Part shown: positions 9,175-14,055 of the stretch, one piece after another | Layout: each line of letters opens with the position of its first letter | Numbering within the stretch: the stretch's first letter is position 1 | NCBI GenBank assembly: GCA_937910255.1 | Contig: CALEOQ010000447.1 | Span: 1-14,055, forward strand | Length of the DNA stretch: 14,055 nucleotides | Origin: an uncultured Caulobacteraceae bacterium | GTDB lineage: Bacteria > Pseudomonadota > Alphaproteobacteria > Caulobacterales > Caulobacteraceae | Direction: 5' to 3' | Translations under genes and position numbers: made by a program | The notes under the pieces: generated by a model | Databases searched by the model: none | Told to the model about the DNA's origin: nothing | What the model saw: the letters and a program-made list of their open reading frames with translations, nothing else

Positions 9175-9342
9175 ATGCACGTCGACGAAGGCCACGAAAC
9201 CCATCATCCCCGCCGCAAGAACCTGCTTCGCCGCTTTGAAGGCGTGACGGATCTTATGGTGGTCGCCCTGATCGTCCTGCTCGGCGGCGCCATGCTGTTT
9301 GGCCTGCTGACCGCCGGCGGCAGCCCGGCCTACATGCAATAG
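9175..9342 (+). CDS. Small single-pass membrane protein (55 aa)
   Basis: A short gene with an excellent ribosome binding site: AGGGAG (9163-9168) six bases before the ATG. The 55-residue product has a His/Asp/Glu-rich N-terminus (MHVDEGHETHHP), a basic patch RRKNLLRR, and one strongly hydrophobic segment at about 27-47 (LMVVALIVLLGGAMLFGLL), ending in a short polar tail. The basic residues before the helix predict the N-terminus inside the cell. I do not recognise the family. It sits between carB and the short-chain dehydrogenase gene on the same strand. The start signal and the bias of charges and hydrophobicity support it being real; function is unknown. Confidence 0.75.
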   Translation: MHVDEGHETHHPRRKNLLRRFEGVTDLMVVALIVLLGGAMLFGLLTAGGSPAYMQ

Positions 9343-9463
9343 GCACGACGGCATGATCTGCGGCCGCTCCGGACCCGCTTCCGGGCGGCGCAGCCTTCCC
9401 TCCAGCCCGCCTGTAAGCTAGGCCCGTCGTACGGCGCGTCCAGACGCCGAACGGAGGGACATC

Positions 9464-10264
9464 ATGACGGGACGGGTAGCGGGCAAGGTCGCCCTGGTGA
9501 CCGGCGGGGCGAGCGGCATTGGCCGGTCCTGCGCCGAAAGGCTGGCGGCCGAGGGCGCCCAGGTGATGCTGAGCGACCTCTCCGACGAGCAGGGGGCGCA
9601 GGTGGCCGGCCACATCATCGCCCAGGGAGGACAGGCCAGCTATCTTCACCACGACGTCACTGACGAGGCGGCCTGGATCGATGTCATCCGTCAGGTGCGC
9701 GAGGCGCACGGACGTCTCGATATACTGGTGAACAATGCCGGGATCGGCCTGGGCGGCTCGGTGATCGAGATGAGCCTGGATGACTTCCGTCGCCAGATGG
9801 CGGTCAATGTCGAGGGTGTCTTTCTGGGGGTGAAGCACGGCCTGCCGCTGATGCGCGAAAGCGGCGATGGCGGCTCGATCATCAACATGTCGTCCGTGGC
9901 GGGCCTGAAGGGCGCCGCCTCCCTGGCCGGCTACTGCGCCAGCAAGGGTGCGGTGCGCCTGTTCACCAAGGCCGTCGCCCTGGAATGCGCCGGCGCCCAG
10001 GACAAGGTCCGGGTCAATTCCGTCCATCCGGGTATTATCGAGACGCCCATCTGGGACTCGATCATTGGCACGGGCGGCCCCGGCGCCAACGCCGCCCCGC
10101 AGCGCAGCGCCACCCTGGACGCCATGGCCGGCGCGGCCACGCCGCTCGGCTACAAGGGTGATCCCTCCGATATCGCCGAGGGCGTCCTGTGGCTGGCCAG
10201 CGCGGAGTCCCGCTATGTGACCGGGGCCGAACTGGTGATCGACGGCGGGCTGTCGGTCCGCTAA
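9464..10264 (+). CDS. Short-chain dehydrogenase/reductase (SDR)
   Basis: A 266-residue classical SDR oxidoreductase. The Rossmann motif TGGASGIG is at residues 13-20, Asp38 after the second strand suggests preference for NAD(H), Asp64 is in HHDVTD and NNAG is at 90-93. The catalytic set is Asn115, Ser144 (INMSSVAG), Tyr157 and Lys161 (YCASK). The C-terminus, GAELVIDGGLSVR, is typical. The family resembles steroid and cyclic alcohol dehydrogenases, but the substrate cannot be assigned. GGAGG at 9453-9457 is six bases before the ATG. GCTAGGCC at 9417-9424 resembles a -10 element. It is followed after 10 bases by a kinase-like gene and the two are probably co-transcribed. Confidence 0.93.
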   Translation: MTGRVAGKVALVTGGASGIGRSCAERLAAEGAQVMLSDLSDEQGAQVAGHIIAQGGQASYLHHDVTDEAAWIDVIRQVREAHGRLDILVNNAGIGLGGSVIEMSLDDFRRQMAVNVEGVFLGVKHGLPLMRESGDGGSIINMSSVAGLKGAASLAGYCASKGAVRLFTKAVALECAGAQDKVRVNSVHPGIIETPIWDSIIGTGGPGANAAPQRSATLDAMAGAATPLGYKGDPSDIAEGVLWLASAESRYVTGAELVIDGGLSVR

Positions 10265-10274
10265 GTCGGCGCCC

Positions 10275-10793
10275 ATGACCGCCACGCTGCCCACGACCGC
10301 CACTTTGCATGTGATCTTCGGCCCCCAGGGCGCCGGCAAGTCCACCTACGCCAAGGACCTCGCCCGGCGCCTGCCCGCCGTCGGCTTCGCCATCGACGAC
10401 TGGATGGGCCGGTTGTTTGGTCCCGACATGCCCGAGCCCCTGGAGTTCCAGTGGATGATGGACCGGGTCGAGCGCTGCGAGGCGCAGATCTGGTCCACCG
10501 CCGCCGGGGTGCTGGCGGCCGGCGCCTCTGTGGTGCTGGACCTGGGCCTCATGCGACGCAGCGATCGCCAGCGGGTGGCCGAGATCGCCGAGGCGGTGGA
10601 GATCCCGCTTCAGTTCCACTTCGTCACCGCCCCGCTGGAGGTGCGCCGCGAGCGCGTCCTGGGCCGTCAGGAAGTGGCCGGCGAGGGCTTCCGCCTGCTG
10701 ATCACCCCGGAGATGTTCCACTTCTCCGAGAAGGTCTATGAGGCGCCCGACGCCGAGGAACTGGCCGGCTGCATGGTCAGCGAAAGCGCCTGA
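10275..10793 (+). CDS. P-loop ATPase / predicted small kinase
   Basis: A 172-residue protein of the AAA_33 / zeta-toxin-like kinase type. The Walker A motif GPQGAGKST is at residues 16-24 with Lys22. An acidic pair, FAIDDW (41-42), lies where such kinases bind substrate or metal. SVVLDLGLM is a Walker B-like strand, and VRRERVLGRQ supplies arginines of a lid. No second domain is present. It starts 10 bases after the SDR stop with no strong ribosome binding site, suggesting translation coupled to the SDR gene. No antitoxin-like partner is beside it, so I would not call it a toxin. The phosphorylated substrate is unknown. Confidence 0.8.
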   Translation: MTATLPTTATLHVIFGPQGAGKSTYAKDLARRLPAVGFAIDDWMGRLFGPDMPEPLEFQWMMDRVERCEAQIWSTAAGVLAAGASVVLDLGLMRRSDRQRVAEIAEAVEIPLQFHFVTAPLEVRRERVLGRQEVAGEGFRLLITPEMFHFSEKVYEAPDAEELAGCMVSESA

Positions 10794-10796
10794 GGC

Positions 10797-10813
10797 GTCC
10801 TTCGGGACTCTTT
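10797..10813 (+). terminator. UUCG-capped hairpin after the kinase-like gene
   Basis: GTCC (10797-10800), TTCG, GGAC (10805-10808) forms a short stem capped by a stable C(UUCG)G tetraloop, followed by TCTTTC. An outer AGGC/GCCT pairing is possible (10793-10796 with 10815-10818). It begins three bases after the stop codon. It could end the SDR-kinase transcript, though the stem is short and the T tract is interrupted. Confidence 0.4.
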
Positions 10814-10842
10814 CGCCTAAACGGGATCGAAGCCTGCGGCCC

Positions 10843-10871
10843 TTGCGTTTCGCAGCGCACACTCATATCGT
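10843..10871 (+). promoter_or_regulatory. Candidate greA promoter
   Basis: TTGCGT (10843-10848), 17 bases, TATCGT (10866-10871) matches a sigma-70-type promoter at three of six and four of six positions with ideal spacing. It lies about 70 bases upstream of greA, after the UUCG hairpin, so greA may have its own transcript. The match is weak and is inference. Confidence 0.3.
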
Positions 10872-10941
10872 CTCACCCCCGGACGTTGGCGCCCGCGGCC
10901 GGAGAATTCCCTTAGGCGCACTACTCGAGTCCTCACCCGCC

Positions 10942-11415
10942 ATGGAAAAAGTCCCGATGACCGTCGGGGGCTATCAAGCTCTCGATGAAGAACTGAAGCG
11001 TTTGAAGACTGTCGAGCGGCCGTCTGTAATCTCCGCCATTTCCGAGGCGCGAGAGCACGGCGACCTGTCCGAAAACGCGGAGTACCACGCCGCCAAGGAG
11101 CGGCAAGGCTGGATTGAAGGCCAGATCGCCGACATCGAAGACAAGCTCGCCCGCGCGCAGGTGATCGATGTCTCCAAGCTGTCCGGCAAGCAGGTCAAGT
11201 TTGGCGCGACCGTCTCCATGGTCGACGAGGACACCGAGGAAGAGGCCCGTTATCAGATTGTCGGCGAGCACGAGGCCGACGTGAAGGCCGGCCGCATCTC
11301 GATCTCTTCCCCGATCGCCCGCGCCATCATCGGCAAGGAGATCGGCGACGTGGTCGAGGTGAACACCCCAGGGGGCGTAAAGTCCTATGAGGTCCTCAAG
11401 GTCGACTGGGTCTGA
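10942..11415 (+). CDS. greA: Transcription elongation factor GreA
   Basis: GreA rescues backtracked RNA polymerase by stimulating cleavage of the nascent RNA 3' end. At 157 residues it has family length. The N-terminal coiled-coil holds EAREHGDLSENAEYHAAKE, with the tip acidic residues Asp41 and Glu44 at exactly the positions known in the family. The C-terminal FKBP-like domain includes ISSPIARAIIGKEIGDVVEV and ends YEVLKVDWV. The ATG at 10942 gives the standard start MEKVPMT. The frame is open upstream to 10738, but that part overlaps the kinase-like gene and is unlike GreA. No Shine-Dalgarno sequence is evident. carB and greA are also near each other in other proteobacteria. Confidence 0.97.
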   Translation: MEKVPMTVGGYQALDEELKRLKTVERPSVISAISEAREHGDLSENAEYHAAKERQGWIEGQIADIEDKLARAQVIDVSKLSGKQVKFGATVSMVDEDTEEEARYQIVGEHEADVKAGRISISSPIARAIIGKEIGDVVEVNTPGGVKSYEVLKVDWV

Positions 11416-11428
11416 GCTTAAGCCCTCG

Positions 11429-11455
11429 CCGGTTCAGGTCCCCGATCTGAACCGG
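11429..11455 (+). terminator. Perfect 9-bp hairpin after greA
   Basis: CCGGTTCAG (11429-11437) pairs perfectly with CTGAACCGG (11447-11455) around a nine-base loop, 13 bases after the greA stop. A GC-rich sequence follows instead of T, so it is not a standard intrinsic terminator. It may mark the greA mRNA 3' end or attenuate read-through into the ELM1-family gene, whose start is 20 bases downstream. Confidence 0.5.
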
Positions 11456-11475
11456 ACGGCGGCGGCCAATCGCCT

Positions 11476-12456
11476 GTGACAGCAGCCCCCTCTCCCTTGC
11501 GCATCTGGGTCGTCTCCGACGGCCGCACGGGCATCGAGAACCAGGGCCTGGGCCTGGCCGAAGCCATCGGCCGGCGACGCCCCATCGAGCTCAGCGTCAA
11601 GCGGATCGGCTGGCGGGGCGTCTTTGGCCGGCTGCCCTGGTGGATGACCCCTGCGCCTCTGCGCCTGCTGGCCCACGGCCATGAGATCAGCCCCCCCTGG
11701 CCCGACATATGGATCGCGGTGGGGCGCGCCACCCTGCCCCTGTCGCTGCGCATGCGCCGCTGGAGCAAGGGCCAGACCATGGTCGTCCAGCTCCAGGACC
11801 CCCGCGCCCCGCCGGCCGCCTTCGACCTGGTCATCCCGCCCAAGCACGACCGGATGCGCGGCGACAACGTGTTTCCGATCCTGGGCTCCCCCCACAGGGT
11901 TACACCCGAGCGTCTGGCGGCCGACTACATGCGCTTCGAGACGCAGCTGTCGGCCCTGCCCCATCCCCGGGTCGCCGTGCTCGTCGGGGGCAAGTCCAAG
12001 GCCTTCGACATTTCGCCAGAACGGGCCGCGGCCCTGGCCCATGAGATCGAACTGCCGGTCGCCCAGGAGGGCGGGTCGGTGATGGTCACCTTTTCGCGCC
12101 GCACGCCCGAGGCCGCCAAGGCGATCCTCGCGGCCCGCCTGCGTCACCTGCCTGGCATCGTCTGGGACGGCGCCGGCGACAATCCCTATTTCGCCTTCCT
12201 GGCGGCGGCCGACTACATTCTCGCCACCGAGGAATCGACCAATTTGGCCACCGAGGCGGCGTCGACCGGCAAGCCGGTCTTCATCCTGAAGATGGAAGGC
12301 GAGAGCCTGAAGTTCCGCCTCTTCCACGAGGAGCTGGAGCGCCTGGGCGCGGCCCGGCCCTTTGGCGGCGCTTTCCATAGCTGGACCTATCCGCCCCTGG
12401 CCGAAACCGACCGCGCCGCGGGCGAAGTGCTGCGCAGGTATGACGCCCGGGCGTAG
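11476..12456 (+). CDS. ELM1 family protein (PF06258-like)
   Basis: A 326-residue protein of the family named after plant mitochondrial fission factor ELM1. In bacteria it is widespread in Alphaproteobacteria and functionally uncharacterised. Recognisable parts are IWVVSDGRTGIENQGLGLAEA at the N-terminus, DIWIAVGRATLPLSLRMR, VQLQDPR, FDLVIPPKHDR, a VAVLVGGKSKAF strand, and ATEESTNLATEAASTGKPVF from residue 250. The strand-loop pattern resembles a GT-B glycosyltransferase fold, which would suggest a nucleotide-sugar-related role; this is inference. The start is a GTG at 11476 with no strong Shine-Dalgarno sequence. No membrane segment is seen. It follows greA by 60 bases and is followed by fbp after 84 bases on the same strand. 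Confidence 0.85.
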   Translation: MTAAPSPLRIWVVSDGRTGIENQGLGLAEAIGRRRPIELSVKRIGWRGVFGRLPWWMTPAPLRLLAHGHEISPPWPDIWIAVGRATLPLSLRMRRWSKGQTMVVQLQDPRAPPAAFDLVIPPKHDRMRGDNVFPILGSPHRVTPERLAADYMRFETQLSALPHPRVAVLVGGKSKAFDISPERAAALAHEIELPVAQEGGSVMVTFSRRTPEAAKAILAARLRHLPGIVWDGAGDNPYFAFLAAADYILATEESTNLATEAASTGKPVFILKMEGESLKFRLFHEELERLGAARPFGGAFHSWTYPPLAETDRAAGEVLRRYDARA

Positions 12457-12500
12457 ACCGGGTGGACAGGCTGCTCCAGGCGCGTTACCCGCGCCGCCGA

Positions 12501-12518
12501 CCACAGGGACGCCTGTGG
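12501..12518 (+). repeat. Tight hairpin upstream of fbp
   Basis: CCACAGG (12501-12507) and CCTGTGG (12512-12518) form a perfect 7-bp stem with a four-base GACG loop, ending ten bases before the AAGAGG ribosome binding site of fbp. It could be an mRNA structure affecting fbp translation, the 3' end of the ELM1-family transcript, or an operator. No T tract follows. Confidence 0.45.
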
Positions 12519-12540
12519 CCGAGACCCCAAGAGGTGTGAC

Positions 12541-13533
12541 GTGAGCACGACGACCCTGGCCGCCCATCTGTCCCAGACGACCATCCCGCCGCGCCTGGCC
12601 GAACTGATCGGCGCCGTGGCCAAGGGCTGCGTGGAGATCAGCGCCCAGGTTCGCCGCGGCGCCGCCGGCCAGATCATGGGCGCCCTGGGCAGCGAGAACG
12701 TCCAGGGCGAGGTGCAGCAGAAGCTCGACGTGCTGTCCAACGACATCCTGCTGGCCCTGTGCGCGAAGGCCGAGGGCCTGAGCGCGATGGCGTCCGAAGA
12801 GATGGAGACCATCCATCCGGTGCGCGATGTGGCCCCCCAGGGGGGCTACCTGCTGCTGTTCGATCCCCTGGACGGGTCGTCCAACATCGCCGTCAACGTC
12901 TCCATCGGCACCATCTTCTCGATCCTGCCGACGCCGGCCGACAGCGCGGGCCGGGCGGTCGCTGAGGCCGACTTCCTGCAGCCGGGCCGCAATCAGGTCG
13001 CCGCCGGCTATGTGGTCTACGGGCCCCAGACCCAGATGGTCCTGACCCTGGGCGATGGCGTCTGCGCCTTCACCCTCGATCCCGACTGCGACGACTGGGT
13101 GTTGACCAATCCGGCCATGACCATTCCGGCCGAGACCAAGGAATTCGCCATCAACACGGCCAATGCCCGCCACTGGGCCGCGCCGGTCAGCCGCTATGTG
13201 GAGGAATGCCTGGCGGGCGTCGAAGGGCCGCGCGGGAAGGACTTCAATATGCGCTGGGTCGCCTCCATGGTGGCCGATGTTCACCGGGTGATGAGCCGCG
13301 GCGGCGTCTTCATGTATCCCTGGGACAAGCGCGAGCCGAACCGTCCGGGCAAGCTGCGCCTGATGTACGAGGCCAACCCCATGGCCCTGCTGGTGGAGCA
13401 GGCCGGCGGTGCGTCCTTCGACGGGGCCGGCGACACCCTGGACGCCCCCGTCACCAGCCTGCACCAGCGGGCCTCGGTGATGATGGGCTCGAAGGCGGAG
13501 ATCGCCCGGCTCCGGGACTATCACGCCGTCTGA
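12541..13533 (+). CDS. fbp: Class I fructose-1,6-bisphosphatase
   Basis: Fbp removes the 1-phosphate of fructose-1,6-bisphosphate in gluconeogenesis. At 330 residues it is of class I length. Metal ligands are visible: Glu87 in ASEEME, Asp108 and Asp111 in FDPLDGSSN, and Glu277 in KLRLMYEANP, where Lys271 is the substrate-binding lysine. RGKDFNMRWVASMVADVHR and GGVFMYPWD complete the sugar-phosphate site. The residue spacing agrees with the mammalian enzyme. The start is GTG at 12541, with AAGAGG (12529-12534) six bases upstream. A hairpin precedes the ribosome binding site and an intrinsic-type terminator follows the stop. AMP inhibition, common in the class, cannot be judged from the sequence alone. 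Confidence 0.97.
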   Translation: MSTTTLAAHLSQTTIPPRLAELIGAVAKGCVEISAQVRRGAAGQIMGALGSENVQGEVQQKLDVLSNDILLALCAKAEGLSAMASEEMETIHPVRDVAPQGGYLLLFDPLDGSSNIAVNVSIGTIFSILPTPADSAGRAVAEADFLQPGRNQVAAGYVVYGPQTQMVLTLGDGVCAFTLDPDCDDWVLTNPAMTIPAETKEFAINTANARHWAAPVSRYVEECLAGVEGPRGKDFNMRWVASMVADVHRVMSRGGVFMYPWDKREPNRPGKLRLMYEANPMALLVEQAGGASFDGAGDTLDAPVTSLHQRASVMMGSKAEIARLRDYHAV

Positions 13534-13537
13534 GAGA

Positions 13538-13579
13538 CCCCTGCGCCGTCCGCGGGGGGCGACTTGTCGCAGGGGGTTT
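13538..13579 (+). terminator. Terminator after fbp
   Basis: CCCCTGCG (13538-13545) pairs perfectly with CGCAGGGG (13568-13575) around a 22-base loop that contains a smaller CGC/GCG stem. GTTT follows. The stem starts four bases after the fbp stop. The T tract is short, so termination may be partial. Confidence 0.55.
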
Positions 13580-13583
13580 ACGG

Positions 13584-13614
13584 TTAACAGTTGATTAGAC
13601 GGCGCGCCCTAGCC
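13584..13614 (+). promoter_or_regulatory. CtrA-like box and candidate promoter for the last gene
   Basis: TTAA (13584-13587), seven bases, TTAG (13595-13598) matches the TTAA-N7-TTAA binding pattern of the cell-cycle regulator CtrA with one mismatch. It overlaps TTGATTA (13591-13597), which stands ten bases before CCTAGCC, a fair fit to the Caulobacter housekeeping promoter layout. The box would cover the -35 region. The start codon at 13647 is about 30 bases downstream of the -10. Confidence 0.45.
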
Positions 13615-13646
13615 TTGCCCGGTCGTTCATGCGCCGGAGCCCTGCC

Positions 13647-13910
13647 GTGACCACCCCGCCCCTCGTTCAGGAGCTGAAGGGCCTGCTGCCCGCGCCGCTC
13701 GTGGCCGAGACGCTGGAGACCTTCAAGGACATGCTGCGCGCCCGGGGCGCAGACGCCGAGGACGACATCGACGCCCTGGTGGACGCGCTGCGGATCTCGG
13801 ACCGCGCCGCCCTGGGCGAGGTCTATGACGCCATGCGCGAGACCGACGTCTTCCGCCGCATCGTCACCGCAGAACCCCTCCGCCAGGCGGCACAGGCCAT
13901 GACCGGCGCT
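13647..13910 (+). CDS. Unrecognised helical protein, 3' truncated
   Basis: The first 88 codons of a gene cut by the adapter junction. GGAG at 13636-13639 is seven bases before GTG 13647, which I prefer over an in-frame ATG at 13629 that has no ribosome binding site. The visible part, MTTPPLVQELKGLLPAPLV and then ETLETFKDMLRARGADAEDD, is acidic and predicted largely helical, with heptad-like leucines and no signal peptide, membrane segment or recognisable catalytic motif. I do not recognise it. It has its own candidate promoter with a CtrA-like box and is separated from fbp by a terminator, so it probably starts a new transcription unit. Codons after 13910 are adapter. Confidence 0.7.
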
Positions 13911-13974
13911 AGATCAGAAGAGCACACGTCTGAACTCCAGTCACGTCGTAATCTCGTATGCCGTCTTCTGCTTG
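13911..13974 (+). other. Indexed Illumina P7-type adapter (artefact)
   Basis: The sequence runs AGATCAGAAGAGCACACGTC (one mismatch to the TruSeq read-2 adapter, at 13916), then to CCAGTCAC, a six-base index GTCGTA (13945-13950), and ATCTCGTATGCCGTCTTCTG with CTTG (13951-13974). On the minus strand it encodes the adapter-derived peptide RRDWSSDVCSSDL. It is not genomic. Confidence 0.98.
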
Positions 13975-14055
13975 AAACAAAAAACACCCTCCCACATCCC
14001 TCCACGCGATGCGTCTTCTGCGCTGACCCTACTGCCATCACCGCGTCACTCGACC
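13975..14055. other. Non-genomic sequence outside the P7 adapter
   Basis: An A-rich run (AAACAAAAAA, 13975-13984) and then sequence unlike the rest of the window follow the adapter, as when reads pass the end of the molecule. ATGCGTCTTCTGC near 14009 looks like a damaged second copy of the adapter core. It holds no supportable gene and should be masked. Confidence 0.85.

Noticed and set aside
10275..10793. Zeta-type toxin of a toxin-antitoxin pair
   Set aside because: Only the general P-loop kinase pattern is present; no small antitoxin gene is adjacent and the upstream partner is an SDR enzyme.
13823..14041. Minus-strand open frame of 72 codons at the right end
   Set aside because: Its central part is the reverse complement of the P7 adapter, and the rest is post-adapter noise and antisense of the last gene.

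Overview
The window is a contig from a high-GC alphaproteobacterium, most likely of the Caulobacterales (Caulobacter/Phenylobacterium type). That placement is inferred from codon use, protein style, a CtrA-like box and gene content; no rRNA is present. Only about 128-13910 is genomic. Both ends carry Illumina adapter (P5 type at 70-127, indexed P7 type at 13911-13974), followed outward by a homopolymer run and unrelated low-GC sequence (1-69 and 13975-14055). The first and last genes are therefore cut by library fragment ends, not by biology.

Layout. (1) 128-1150: the 3' part of a PAS-DHp-receiver protein that has no kinase ATPase domain, convergent with a DUF1330 gene (1163-1606, minus). (2) 1607-2956: carA behind a leader that contains a terminator hairpin and overlapping alternative pairings, an attenuator-like layout. 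(3) 2953-4760, minus strand: a secreted cupin-like protein, an ECF sigma factor and its RskA-type membrane anti-sigma factor. The sigma and anti-sigma genes overlap by ATGA, and the anti-sigma stop overlaps the carA stop inside one CTAG. (4) 5108-5390: a cold-shock protein gene with its own terminator. (5) 5605-8910: carB behind a 214-nt upstream region with an inverted repeat next to a promoter-like element. (6) 9175-11415: a 55-residue membrane protein, a short-chain dehydrogenase, a P-loop kinase-like protein and greA. (7) 11476-13533: an ELM1-family protein and class I fructose-1,6-bisphosphatase. (8) 13647-13910: the start of an unrecognised helical protein behind a CtrA-like box.

Functionally, CarA and CarB form carbamoyl-phosphate synthetase, which feeds arginine and pyrimidine synthesis. 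Here the two subunit genes are about 2.6 kb apart, with a stress-type sigma/anti-sigma module and a csp gene between them. GreA and Fbp are housekeeping transcription and gluconeogenesis functions. No mobile element, CRISPR array, phage gene, tRNA or rRNA was seen. I found no clearly new multi-gene system. The most notable leads are the carA leader, the ATPase-less hybrid kinase-like protein, the split carA/carB arrangement and the small membrane protein.
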